64,000 nucleotides of DNA from assembly GCA_034231615.1 (NCBI GenBank), contig CM067315.1:29366133-29430132 (forward strand), given 5' to 3'. Shown one piece after another: positions 1 to 11,362 of this stretch (position 1 is the stretch's first letter; each line of letters opens with the position of its first letter). Under the pieces are notes generated by a model, which saw nothing but the letters and a program-made list of their open reading frames with translations, searched no databases and was not told where the DNA came from. A program made the position numbers and the translations under genes. This stretch comes from Meghimatium bilineatum. Its lineage: Eukaryota > Mollusca > Gastropoda > Stylommatophora > Philomycidae.

Positions 1-29
1 CCTTTTCCTGAGTAATTTTCTTGTCCAAA

Positions 30-290
30 TATGAAAAATATCCAGGTAGTGTTTTAAAAAAAAAATATTAAGGTAGTACTGATCTCTAGTGTTAATATTA
101 AGGATTTATACACAAAAAATGTTTTGGAAATGTTAAGGTGTTTTTTTAGATGATTCTCTTGTGGAACTATTAAAGATGTGTTTTAAATGACTGATTCTCT
201 TCCGGTAACATTAAATGTGTTTTTGGAATTATTTATTCTCTTATGGAAATATTAAGGAAGTGTTTTTAAAATGACTTATTCTCTATAAAA
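30..290. repeat. Degenerate ~45-bp tandem repeat
   Basis: Three to five diverged units share a core of the form gattctctt-(t/c)gg-aa-attaa and gtgtttttaaa. The rest of the first 460 bases is AT-rich and shows no coding signal. Confidence 0.55.
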
Positions 291-461
291 ATACTTGAAA
301 AATTGTTAATAGATTACTTTATTTTAAATAAATTAAAGAATGTTCTATTAAATACTGAAATTATTATGAAATGTATTTTTAATAAGTAAATTTCCATGAG
401 TTTTGTGTTTATGTTTTACACACTTTTAGCTAGTCAGTTTTTTATACTGGAGATGTTAACT

Positions 462-695
462 CTAGTAGTATGTGTTTATACTTAAAAAATCTAGTAGTAT
501 GTGTTTATACTTAAAAAATCTAGTAGTATGTGTTTATACTTAAAAAATCTAGTAGTATGTGTTTATACTTAAAAAATCTAGTAGTATGTGTTTATACTTA
601 AAAAATCTAGTAGTATGTGTTTATACTTAAAAAATCTAGTAGTATGTGTTTATACTTAAAAAATCTAGTAGTATGTGTTTATACTTTAAAAAATC
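462..695. repeat. 29-bp minisatellite, 8 copies
   Basis: Eight nearly identical units begin ctagtagtatgtg at 462, 491, 520 and so on, each ending in a run of A. The period of 29 bp is exact until the last unit, which has one extra T. The homogeneity points to recent expansion. Confidence 0.95.
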
Positions 696-703
696 CTGAT
701 ATA

Positions 704-1480
704 AGGATCAAAGAAGAAGAGCTTCTAACAGTCAAAATTGCCACTGTTTTGGCAGTAATCTTTCACAAGATGTAAACATCGATACTGGTGTAAATAAAAG
801 AATAGCGAAAGCTAGTGGAAGACTGCATTTGGAAGCCTGCAAAAAAAAAAAACGTATGGGAAAGAAGGGGAATAACAACTACCAACACACTCATAGTTTA
901 TCAAGCAGCAGTAATATCATCACTCCTTTATGCCTGTGAAACATGGACAGTATATGCTAGAAGACTTAACCACTTCCACCTAAGCTGCCTTTGTAAGATA
1001 CTCAACATCCATTGGTGGGATAAAATACCAGACAGTGAAGTAATGATGAAATATAAGTCTGTAAGCATATATACAATGTTGATGAAGGCACAGACAATAT
1101 GGACAGGACACATGGTCCGCATGAAAGCTCACCGTCTAGCAAAAGTTGTTATATGGAGACCTCCAGAGTGGCTCCCACAATGCCAGAGGACAGAAGAAGC
1201 ATTTTAAAGACACTCTTGAGACATCACTGACTCATTTCAAAATAGACACAAATTTATGGGAGAAACTTGCACAAGACAGATTCAACTGGTGTTGCAGAAT
1301 CAAGAGTGGTGCAGCAGCTGCAGAGAACCTCAGACATCAAGATGTGCAACAAAAACAGGCCAGAAGAAAAGCAAGAGCTGCTCAATGTACCACAGACTCC
1401 TGCCACAGCGTGGTAGACAATTCTAAGCACGTATAGGACACATAAGTCACAGTCGGGCACACCCCAGACATCATCATTAT
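704..1480 (+). mobile_element. LINE fragment: C-terminal end of reverse-transcriptase ORF
   Basis: Translations in shifting frames give LSQDVNID, then LLYACETWTVYARRLNHFH, then GHMVRM, then GQKKHFKDTLETSL and WEKLAQDRFNW. These are the usual blocks after the RT domain in animal endonuclease-type LINEs. An A-run near 841 and at least two frameshifts break the frame, so it is a 5'-truncated dead copy. The same family recurs at 43.3-44.4 kb. The following 1481-1778 holds nothing I recognise. Confidence 0.85.
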
Positions 1481-1778
1481 CATCCCAGTTGAGCTAAATG
1501 GTCATCATTTAATGGACGAACAATGGACGAACAGCAATGATGTAGTCATAGTGTACAAATCCTCACAGTGGTAGCCCATCAAAATATATATATTTTTTTC
1601 TGGAAGAATTTGCTCTCTCTTGCTTATTGAGACACATGATTATTTTCCATCAAAGGAACACCATCAAAACTGCTTGTAGATAAAAAGTTAATATTTGTAT
1701 GCAAGTATACATATTTCTGTATCAGTGATCCCCCTGACGAGTGTGTTCTATTCTCTACACATTTTCAACCTTTAATGT

Positions 1779-2003
1779 ATGTGTGTACATATGACTAACA
1801 CAGATATCCGCAATGATCTGAACATAGAAGAATGGCTTATCAAAAATATCAAAAAAATACAAACTAACAAATTTCAGAAATCTAAAGAGACACAATGTCT
1901 AGAAAGATTAATAATGAAGAGAAAAGTTCCAGGAAAGAGAACAGGAAACAGACCAAAACTACGATGGATACATGATATCGAAGACCTTTACAACGTTCTG
2001 TAA
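1779..2003 (+). mobile_element. LINE fragment: RT C-terminal tail
   Basis: The frame reads WLIKNIKKIQT, then LERLIMKRKVPGKR and RPKLRWIHDIEDLYN. This matches the tail of LINE RT proteins where the GxRxRGRPxxRW motif follows the RT domain. It is a short 5'-truncated relic. From 2004 to 2640 I see only AT-rich sequence. Confidence 0.75.
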
Positions 2004-2640
2004 AGGACAATAGAGAGAGTGTACATATTCTTATACGAGTATGTACACATTTATACATATTTTCACACAAATTGAATACAAATATAACACGTTGGATCTC
2101 ATAAAAATCCATAATGTTAACAAACCGTCAGAAAATGCATGACATTTTCTTCATAATATTTGAAGCACACTCATTCAACGTAATCAAACTAGTGATTACA
2201 AACAATAACTGATTTTCCTAGTAGATAATCTTTGAAGTTTGGGTTAATGTTTGTCAGTAGTAAATGAAGTGTTACATATATTTGTCATGAATACAATTTT
2301 AAGAATAATTTATAAGTATATTTTACAAAAATGTTTTTTTCTTTTCTCTCTCGTTTTTAAAAAGTTATTATTATTAGGATAAAATATTGAGACATTTACG
2401 CGTCCACGAGAACTTTTTCTAGGATACAGGGACAAATACGAGACACTTCTATTCTTAATGTATTATTAATGCAATAAATCAAAACATTTAAATATAGGTA
2501 GTGGATTGACTTCATTGTACTCCGCTTACCCCATATGTACTCCACATGGTCGGTCTGCCAAGAGTACCGCATATAGCACGTGACTCTGTAGCTTTAATTA
2601 ATAATCTCCAAGGATCTCCACAAAAAATCCACTTTGTAAA

Positions 2641-3013
2641 CTTTCTTCTTCTTCTTCTGCGTTCGTTCTCAAACTCCTGCAGATTAGCAGGATGTAGTCC
2701 GGAGAACGGAATGCGCTGTGTCATGGTTTACAGCATTGCTGCGATATCTGCACCTTTCAGCATAATACATCCGACTTCATCATGGCTTTGGGTCACTGAC
2801 CCTATATGGGATGGGACATCCAACTCCATCCCATAACCTCCTTAGTCACCTTTTACGACATGCGTGGAAGGTAAACATTGTTGCTATTCTTTGCTCCCAT
2901 TTAGGGTCCCGGCAACACACGGGCGACATGGTAAACAATACGTTACGAGTAGTATTCGAACCTGCGACCTTGAGTACAAAGTAAGCGGCTTAACCACTAC
3001 GACGAAGGTTCGA
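2641..3013 (-). mobile_element. tRNA-derived SINE, near full length (family A)
   Basis: Read on the minus strand, it opens with a tRNA-like head: box A-like tagtggttaagccgct and box B-like ggttcgaata near 2955-3005. A body of about 300 bp follows and ends in (GAA)n, seen as cttcttcttctt on the plus strand. Headless relatives occur at about 5.2, 8.7, 12.7, 17.5, 24.3, 24.8, 31.6, 56.0, 56.6 and 61.3 kb. This copy shows what the complete element looks like. Confidence 0.8.
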
Positions 3014-3039
3014 TGCACTAAATCATTAGCCCTTAGCAT

Positions 3040-3330
3040 GTTTTCTGTGGTTCACCTTTGCTGCAAGTTTTCTTCCATGGTCCTGAGACCTGAAAAAGCT
3101 TGCCAACTAACATCAAGGATTGTATTATTGCTTATTAAATATGCAAACAATTTTTGTGTTGCCCATAGTACTATTCTGTGTTCCCCACAGTTACCTTACT
3201 GTAGTCTCCACATTTATCATGTTGTGGTCCCAACAGTTGCCATTCTGTGGTCCCTATTTACCTTTCTGTGAGACCATTTTTTTTGTTCGTGACGCTCAAG
3301 GGACCGTGTAACTCCACTTGAGAACCACTG
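3040..3330. mobile_element. Possible hAT-type non-autonomous element
   Basis: The right edge, read inward, is cagtggttctcaagtgga, which resembles a common hAT terminal sequence. Inside, a degenerate ~29-bp unit (ctgtggtcccaacagttgcc and variants) repeats from about 3170 to 3275. The left edge near tgtggttcacctt is unclear and I found no clean target duplication. Confidence 0.3.
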
Positions 3331-3980
3331 CAATTGATTTATTATGCTTATTACATAGAACCAATCTAATTTTAATGTTGGCATCTGCGTTAAATATGTA
3401 TTCATAATAATATTCATATATCTCCCAATCTATCTTTGTAAATGTCTCCTTTCATTACTTACCACGCCGCCTTTTCGTTATGATAAAATTGTGTATTGAT
3501 ATTTTAATTCTCACTTCATTCCCCTCCGAATCGTTAGACGTTTTGACCACAATTTGCATCCCTATTGATTCGAACCATATCAATCATTGTCACAGCCAAG
3601 CTGAATTAGTATTCAGAATGTATGCGCAATCTCCGCTATTGCATAAGTACAGAAAATATCGCTAAAACAAGTCGTTAATACTATTCTGAAGTCATACTAT
3701 TTTCAGAGTCGTCTTCTTAATGGAAGTTTTCAACTCCTCTTGGCCGCAGCCAAGGACATGCTTACACCGTGGCTATCGATTACAAAGGCCTATGAGGAGA
3801 ATCAAACAAGCCTCCATATGTGATGATTTTGATTATTTTTGTGCATTTCATGGGTCATTATGTATATGCTTTGTGATGTCTGCTAACCATACCAACGAAA
3901 TGCACGGAAATTATCGAAAATATGACGTGTGAAGGCTTGTGATTCTTTTCGTAGGCCTTTACTGATGGTAGTCACATTTA

Positions 3981-4117
3981 AACAATCTGAAATGTCCCAT
4001 CGTCGTCTTGTCCGACACGTACGCCCGTTACCAGCCACTGATAGTACTCAGACAATCTATCCCATCGTCGTCTTGTACGACACGTACGCCCGTTACCAGC
4101 CACTGATAGTACTCAGG
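3981..4117. repeat. 65-bp tandem duplication
   Basis: Two copies of a segment containing cccatcgtcgtcttgt and cgttaccagccactgatag start 65 bp apart (3996 and 4061) and differ at few positions. The flanks (3341-3980 and 4121-4740) show no recognisable gene. A run of C lies at about 4400-4413. Confidence 0.9.
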
Positions 4118-4759
4118 TAAAACGAAAGATCGAATGCCTTTGCAATGACAGCACAATCAGACTATTTGATACGGGTATAAAAATACAAGTAACAGTATAC
4201 AAAATAGTTTCAACCGTATGGTCCTTTTTCAAGAAAACACAAAATAATTAATAAACTGTAAAAATAATAGCATTATCCCAATAGTATTGAGTTTTACTTA
4301 AGTAATATTGTTATACAGTTTTACAGCAGTCACACTTATTACCAGCAACCATACATTTTAATTTTGTGAGTGCTGTCATGTAATGCATCTGTATATGCCG
4401 CCCCCCCCCCCCCAAAAAAATGGGAAAAAAACTCCAGCTTATTATGTTGTTTATAAGGCAACCTTCTTAAACATTTAATGTCCTTATCACTTCTTGATTC
4501 GTCGTTTTCTCTGTTCATTGTATTCGTAAAATCGATTTAAGAAACATTCTACTCAGATGGAATTTGTGTGAAATGCATCAAATCACAAAAAAGTCTGTAA
4601 ATATTTTTTTGTATCAATATTGGCCACTTACTCATATGGCTTCTATACGCCAAAAGGAGTGTATGTGACCAGCGAGCCTCCATAGAAGTTTGTCTGCTGA
4701 AGGTGATCGAGCAGCTATAGATTTGCTTAAAGTACAGCAACGCCGATTCAGTATATCTC

Positions 4760-4925
4760 GCTAAGCTAAATTAGACTGAACTGAATTAGACGAAATTAGA
4801 CTAAACTATATTCGATTAAGCTAGACTAAATGAATCTACATTAAACTAGATGAAGTTAAACTAGACTATGTTAAACTAAAATAAACTAAGTTTGACTAGA
4901 CTAAACGTAACTATAATAGACTTAA
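4760..4925. repeat. Degenerate short-unit repeat (ctaaactagac-like)
   Basis: About 160 bp is built from variants of a 10-12 bp unit resembling taaactagac. It is too diverged to assign an exact period. From 4926 to 5222 I see nothing notable. Confidence 0.6.
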
Positions 4926-5232
4926 AAAATAGAGTATACACAATTTAGGATTAAGTATGTTAATTATCTTATTCGCATACCGGGCATGTCCATAGTTGCT
5001 GAAATCTCCGCCTAAGTTAGTCTTCCAGGATGTAGCGGCGGATGGTTCCTGTTCTGTGTTGCTTGAATGTTGTTTTTTGAAATGTTCGAGATGTGTTCTC
5101 AGAGTGCTACACCGATCCTCATTCATAATTCACGCATTTTCAGTACTGTACTGACTTAAGCTCATTGTCCTCAAAATCCACCGATCGTACATATTCTCGT
5201 AGATTATTGTGTATGTCTGCTGTCTATAGGTT

Positions 5233-5483
5233 TCGCCGGTGTGTTGCCGGGGCCCAAAAGGGGAGCACGGAATAGTAACACTGTTTACCTTCTACGCATG
5301 TCGTACGAGGCGACTAAGGAGGTTATGAGGTCCCATCCCATATAGGGTCACTGAAGTCGGATGTGTCAGGACGAAAGGCGCAGATATCGCAACAATGCTG
5401 TAAACCATGACACAACGCATTTCGTTCTCCGGATTACATTCTGCTAATCTGCAGGAGTTTGAGGACGAACGCAGAAGAAGAAG
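5233..5483 (+). mobile_element. SINE family A, 5'-truncated, with target duplication
   Basis: The body begins cgccggtgtgttgccgg, runs through cgactaaggaggttatg and ctgcaggagtttgag, and ends in gaagaagaag. It is bounded by a perfect 10-bp target-site duplication, tctataggtt, at 5223-5232 and 5484-5493. It lacks the tRNA-like head of the 2.6 kb copy. From 5494 to 6955 I see no supportable feature. Confidence 0.9.
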
Positions 5484-6956
5484 TCTATAGGTTGACCACC
5501 ATTTATAGAAACAGAACCAGCCAACTTGTCGGCATGGTTGTTTCCCTCCACACCTGCATGTCCAGGATCGAACAAAGATGAAAGTGAATTTGCGGAGTGA
5601 GATCCACTACTTAGCTCGCTCCAATGACGTCACCCATCGCCTACACACTTCGATTGATTTGACTTTCTGTATAATAATCAGTGAGTCACTCAATACGCAT
5701 GCATGAGGATAGGCTTACGATCCTAGCCACAAATAGACAAACTAGGATTCTAGACAGTAAAGCCACAACGACGTTTCAAAGTCTTTTCTTGAGAAATCAA
5801 GACCGCTTTTCTAACGTTGTCTGCATGTCGCCTGCCAAACTGGTGTAGTGTTTTATACCTTAGTATGTCGTGGACATTTGCTTGATTAAGACATTGCCAT
5901 GAAAACGTCGCCCTGGTTTGTCATTCTACTTTGTAAACTACCTTGTTTTGTGTTTTGCAGTCTCAACAGCTCACAAAATTAAATGAATTATATCCGACAG
6001 TACGTGAGCAATGTAAATACAGAGTTCTCACTGCTGAATACAGCCAATGTTGACATATGAATTCCAATTATGGACACATCATAAACAAATACCAGATATC
6101 CAGAAACCACACATAAGCTGTTTGAAAAGAATGTTGTGAATTTTATGGCTGATTAAAAAACCACCAAATTAATATTGTGAATTCTAAGAGGTAAACACGC
6201 AGATGTGGATGAAGCTCATTGTCAACATCTCAAAAATGCTTTTTTTTTAATTAAAAAAAATCCTGAAATATCATCGGGGGAAAAAGCAGTTAGGAGAAGT
6301 TGGTTAAAATAAATATCCAGAACAATCAATGAAGGGAATAAATAAATCTACTGATTGTGTCAGATGAATCAATGAAGGCAAGAAAAAAATTCTGCCGATA
6401 ATGTGATAGTATCGTGGACAGACTACTATCTATGGCAACAAAATGCAACACACAAACTGACATTCTGTAATCAGGACATATATTTCAAGAACTCTTCCAT
6501 TGTGTATGGTACTTAATAATCACGATTTCTAATCTACTCAATTTCTTTCAATCGTTTCTTTTCAAAAATATATCGTAGTCCATTTTATTCGTAATTTTGC
6601 TAACTTTGTTTTTAATATTATATCCATAGGTACTGCATGTTTACTTACAAGAGCTGTGGATGCATGATGTAGGAAAAAAGCTCAAAACTCAAACTACCAT
6701 CAGCAACACTTTATAGGGGGATTCTCACTCTTCTTTGGAAGTTTGAAAGAGCACCATTATGGATCACTTGTCAGTGGATTATAGACTTTTAACGGTGTTT
6801 GTGAAATCTTCACATGGATAAATTCGTTATTATGCCATTATGATTGTTTGAGATCGTTGCCCCATTTCAAGTGGAATGTGAAATCCAAATAATCTTTCAT
6901 GTAAATAAGTCAGATGTATTGGGAATAACGTCGTTAATTGTGGTTGTTCATCATCA

Positions 6957-7045
6957 AGTGACATATTCTTTCCAGAACGTAGTCTTCCCTATGGATCTCG
7001 TGAATTCTCCGCGGTCTTGAGCAAGGTGCCCCGCCTCTTTGAGTA
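6957..7045 (-). mobile_element. Short LINE 3'-end fragment
   Basis: The plus-strand text gacatattctttccagaac, followed by gtagtcttccctatgga, closely matches the LINE 3' end at about 11362-11420 and 39030-39090. It is a short piece of the same family. Confidence 0.55.
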
Positions 7046-7497
7046 TAATAGAATTAACATAATACTAGGAATGATAGTTATGCACATTACATCAACATGC
7101 ATATGTGACATCTGGTCTAAAGGTCTTCTTCGCCTAGCTCAGGTTACACATGCAGCACAGCTATCTAATTAACATTGAAATAAAGAATGGTATATTGTTT
7201 TAGGATTTTTTTCATTGCATTCGTAAATTTAGCGAGTTTTTTTTGGGGTTCTTTCACGTGATACGCTGTATGGGCAAAAAAACCAGTTATAATTCGTATT
7301 TAGTTTACTGTTAAAAGGTTGGTAACATACCATACTCAGCGTGTATTTAATCAACCCAATATGCTTTAGATATCGTGATTGCTGCTATCACATCGAATAT
7401 TAGAAATAACACACAATTGGTAAACTGTGATAAACCAGCCTAAATAGTGTCATTCATTCTGACATTGTGAATTTCGATTTGGACGTGTCTATATGTA

Positions 7498-7690
7498 ATG
7501 GATATTGGAAACTGAAGAAACGCTGTGTTTTTTGCTGCTTTGATGATGCCGAGTGCGGTGAATATGCCCGAATATTATTTGCCGCGTTCTGATATTGGAA
7601 ACAGTAAATGTTCTGTCTTTTGCTGCTTCGAGGTTTTAAATGTTTGCCGAATGGGCGACTAGACTCAAATATTGTTTTCCGCCTTCTAAT
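7498..7690. repeat. Degenerate ~100-bp direct repeats upstream of the FAM110-like start
   Basis: Two to three diverged units share ttctgatattggaaac, tttttgctgctt and aatattgttttccgcc. They lie immediately upstream of coding exon 1, where the promoter or 5' UTR may sit. I see no clear TATA box or CpG-rich block. Confidence 0.5.
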
Positions 7691-7766
7691 TTTGGAAACT
7701 TGAGCAGTTTACGAAAACTGACGATCTATAGTCTGTGACATGTCATTGCTTCTGACTTCATGCACC

Positions 7767-7842
7767 ATGGGCAAACAGCCAGACAGGTTATTGAACAAGG
7801 GTCCTCAGTATCTTCGAACCAGAACAAATTCAAGCATTTTTG
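7767..7842 (+). CDS. FAM110: FAM110-family protein, coding exon 1
   Basis: This exon encodes residues 1-25 plus the first base of codon 26, reading MGKQPDRLLNKGPQYLRTR. LLNKGPQYLR matches the LNKGP-Y-R block at the FAM110 N terminus. The chosen ATG at 7767 has an excellent context (caccATGG). An in-frame ATG at 7740 would add nine residues, and the frame is closed by TGA at 7719. The exon ends tttttG followed by donor gtgagt at 7843. The single leftover G joins CC at the start of exon 2 to make Ala. FAM110 proteins in vertebrates associate with centrosomes, spindle poles and microtubules; that role here is by homology only. A non-coding 5' exon may exist but I cannot place it. Confidence 0.85.
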
Positions 7843-8317
7843 GTGAGTATCTGCGTCTATCATATATTTGTGTGCAGTAATATCTTTATTAAGAACACGG
7901 AAGCTATAATTTATACTTTCTTGAGCGTTTTGGAACAATGGTTCTCACATTTGAGAAACTTATTGGGGCCATTACATTAAAAAAAATGTATGCATGGTTG
8001 TAAATCACAACAAATTATATAATTGTTTCTCTTGATATGCTCGCAGAAGGTATGAAAGTCACACCAGCAGCTCACCAGATCATCAATCATGCAATAGTAA
8101 ATATTGTAGAATGAATCCTTCTTCTTGTGGACCTCCCACCCGACTTCATCTTTATTTTCACTTCTCTTGTTATCAGTCACTGAATGTAAGCCCTTGATGG
8201 CTACCAATACTTTTGTCTTGTCTTTGATCGACCAGGCACTATGTCTCAGCTCTTTATGACTTCAATGCCACATTACGGAACTGTAGTGTTCTTTTGAGTT
8301 GTTCAGTGTTGCTATAT

Positions 8318-8425
8318 AAAATGTTATCAATTTTTGCGTTTTTTTTGGGGTGGGGGGGGGGGGCAAAAGAGTATGCCTTATATCTTGTAGTGCATGACAT
8401 GCTATACTGTCTCGCTAGTGTTTTG
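8318..8425. repeat. Dispersed repeat shared with 12.85 kb
   Basis: A block of about 105 bp containing atgccttatatcttgtagtg, then catgacatgctat and ctgtctcgctagtg, recurs at 12848-12952. A G-run at 8350-8362 is specific to this copy. From 7843 to 8317 (start of intron 1) I see nothing else. Confidence 0.8.
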
Positions 8426-8452
8426 ACAGTGTCTGAAATTTGGGTTATTTAT

Positions 8453-8690
8453 GGGGTTGAGTGGAGCGCGTGACCGTACGGCTTCAGATTCCTGAGGTCT
8501 CGGGTTCAATCCTCGGTTGGGACAAGGATTTTTATCTTTCGGAGGTGCAAAACAAAATTCTTAATGTACACGTCGCGGCGACAGCTCTGGCAAAGTAGCA
8601 TTTATTCCCACAGCATTAACAGCCTCCCTGCACTCCTTATCAGGAAAACACGCAGTAATGAAAGAAAGAAAAGTCATGGGGTTGAGTCTG
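8453..8690 (+). mobile_element. tRNA-derived SINE (family C)
   Basis: The head has a box A-like gtggagcgcgtgacc and a box B-like gggttcaatcctc, typical of a tRNA-derived pol III promoter. The body ends in gaaagaaagaaaag. Its 3' half (ccctgcactcctt, then caggaaaacacgcagtaatg) recurs at about 16190-16290. It is not a tRNA gene: the arms do not fold into a clean cloverleaf. Confidence 0.7.
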
Positions 8691-8728
8691 TTACAATGGT
8701 GGTTAAGCAGGTAATGTCCTGTTCGTAA

Positions 8729-9045
8729 TTTCTTCTTCTTCTGCGTTCATTCTCAAACTCCCACTGGATTCTCTTGTAGCAGGACAATGGTCATACTACT
8801 AGATTTCCATCAGGATGTAGTCCAGAGAATGAAAATGCGTTGTGTTATAGTTTACATCATTGCTGCGCCTTTCGGCCTGACACATCCAACTTCAGCATGG
8901 CTTTGGGTCACTGACCCTATATGGGATGGGACAACCAACTCCATCGCATAACCCCCTTAGTCGCCTTTTACGACATGCGTGGAAAGTAAACAGTGTTGCT
9001 ATTCTTTGCTCCCCTTTCGGGCTCCGGCAACACACGGGCGCCTGG
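8729..9045 (-). mobile_element. SINE, GAA-tailed, subfamily B
   Basis: In minus orientation it runs from gcccgtgtgttgccgg (right edge) to a gaagaagaag tail at 8729-8740. It differs from family A by an extra ~45 bp containing cttgtagcaggacaatgg and ctactagatttcc. That insert also appears in the copies at 39.4, 56.3 and 57.5 kb, so it marks a subfamily. Confidence 0.85.
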
Positions 9046-9359
9046 GCTTTGCTATTGCCCATGCATTTAGCCACTCCTCTCTTAAATTGTGTTTGATGTT
9101 TCGTTTTATTATTGTCGTATGTACTGGTTGTTTGATTTGTGGCATCGAGGTCCCTACTTTTGCAAACTTATCTGCTTATTCATTGTAAGTTATATTAACA
9201 TGCATGTACATTTCTACCACATGTAGTTCTTTATTTTCTCTGCATCTACATTACATCAATCTTATGTGATTTTCGAAAGAATAAGAAAACTAATGTGCAG
9301 CAGAAAGTAAAATTGCTGGTGTAAGAAGCACGAGTACACTTATACACTATTGGGGCTGT

Positions 9360-9735
9360 ATAATGATTATAATCATCATCGTCATAACCATCCTCATCAT
9401 CATCACAACCACCATCCTCATCATTATGACCATTCTCATCATCATCATGACCATCCTCATCACCATCATCATCATCATGACCATCCTCATCACCACCATC
9501 ATCATCATGACCATCCTCATCACCACCATCATCATCATGACCATCCTCATCACCACCATCATCATGATGACCATCCTCATCACCACCATCATCATCATGA
9601 CCATCCTCATCATCACCATTATCACAATCATCATCATACCACCATCATCATTTTCATTATCATCATCACCATCATCTTCATTATCATAATCATCAGCACC
9701 ATCATCACAATATCATCATCACAGCCATCATCATA
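9360..9735. repeat. (CAT)n tract with a 30-bp higher-order unit
   Basis: CAT/CAC/CCT triplets are organised from about 9440 to 9610 into a 30-bp unit containing gaccatcctcatcaccacc. The tract reads as polyhistidine on one strand and polymethionine on the other, which is a by-product of the triplet. It flanks the next array directly. Confidence 0.95.
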
Positions 9736-9739
9736 ATCA

Positions 9740-9895
9740 CCAACATCACAATCATCATAACAAATCACAATCGTCATAAAAAATCACAATCATCATAAAA
9801 AATCACAATCATCATAAAAAATCACAATCATCATAAAAAAATCGCAATCATCATTAAAAAATCACAATCATCACTATTATCACAATCATCATCAT
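9740..9895. repeat. ~19-bp repeat (aatcacaatcatcataaaa)
   Basis: About seven units with the core cacaatcatcat followed by an A-run. It probably grew from the edge of the adjoining CAT tract. From 9900 to 11130 I find no supportable feature. Confidence 0.9.
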
Positions 9896-11134
9896 CTATT
9901 AATCAATATTTATATCTTGAACTATTTTTACTACAATTTTTATTAAATCGTAAAACACATATTTTACTATTTGTTGTCTGCTGGACACGGGCTTTACTTG
10001 GTGTTTGTTTTCTGTCTGAGACATCCCACTAAGCAGATCCGCAAGCGATCTTTGACTTCTGAACCTTTTAAACAATTAAAGTCTTCATGACAACAGTCTG
10101 TTTTTAAGTTTCAGAATCCTCCGTAACCTTTAGTGGCAACAGCGTGCAGACTAGTTACTCCAGGATTAATTTTGTTAGTTTCGAAATCCAACATTTCGAG
10201 ACGTTACATTCTTTGCTCTTGTTTCTCACGGTCTTGTAACTTGGGATGATTGAAAAGATAAACATCGGCATTCTGAGAGTGAGAGATGGTAGGGGGAAGG
10301 GAGAAGTAGGATAGACAAGAGAAAGAGATAGGACGAGAAACACCGTACATAACTCAACGTATGAAACATTGTTCTATTGATTTGCACGTTTGCTGCAGGC
10401 TACAGGGATATATCGTGTATCAATTTGCCACTTGTATTGCTTATGCCATGATTGGAGTTTACACATCGATTCCATACTAGTTGTCCACTTGTTAATCTTT
10501 CTGTTGGTAAAGAAGACCTTATCGGCCCTTGAATAATTAATCTTTCTGTTGGGAAAGTTTGTCACTTTCTTTAATATGTACTTACTGCACAAAACTGAAA
10601 TCCAACAGGTAAATCAGGGAATATGGTAATGAAGTTTTGTTAATCACTGAAGACACACTTAATAGCACACGCAAATCGACGTTGCGACCAAAAGACATTT
10701 ATCAAAATAAATTTACAACAAAATTAAAATATACAACAGAAAACGGACAGTACAGATATAGACGTTGACATTGGCATGTGTAATATAGATTGACCGGAAG
10801 AGGTGAAACGACACCGGACAAGGATTATACAAAAAATTACATACATGTGACACTAAACACATAAAAACTGTGGAACAACTAGACTCATACATGAGACAGG
10901 CGCTTATTGATGCCGTTGGGTTTGAGAGTGCCAAATTGGTAAATTAGCTGTTCTCAAGCGCCAGACAGGTCCTGTCGTCAGAGAAGCACGATTTAATGGC
11001 CGTAACCTGAATATCATGGGTGCCCCTATGGCCCGTGCCATTGAAGTGTCTATCTTCATGTTGTTATTCAGGCAGCTTTTGCTGAGTAGAATTATCTGAC
11101 CTTGAAGCTCTTCACTTGAACTGTGGAGTAGGCA

Positions 11135-11362
11135 CTAATCGTCAGCAAAGAGAAGTTCAGTTATGTCATTTGTATGGTAAGCTTCTGGTGTTGTTTCTAC
11201 TTCTTTTGTAATATTACCCATATAAATGATAAACAATAATGCTGATGAGATACATCCCTGTCTAACTCCTGATGTTACTGTAAACCCTGCAAGTCCTGCA
11301 TTTGTTCTAACTGCACTTTCACTATTTTTGTATATGGCTCTTACACAGGCTGATAGTGCCAT
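11135..11362 (-). mobile_element. LINE fragment: RT central region
   Basis: The minus frame reads ACVRAIYKNSESAVRTNAG, then GVRQGCISSALLFIIYMGNI and ELLFADD. These are RT motifs around the R-QG and (Y/F)ADD boxes, here FADD. The piece is cut at both ends. It lies directly downstream, on the minus strand, of the 3' end of another LINE, producing a fused frame across 11135-11536 that is not a real protein. Confidence 0.85.

Noticed and set aside
8453..8530. tRNA gene
   Set aside because: It is the head of a SINE: box motifs are present but there is no cloverleaf, and a body with a GAAA tail follows.
9347..9736. Polyhistidine and polymethionine frames
   Set aside because: They are by-products of a CAT triplet tract.
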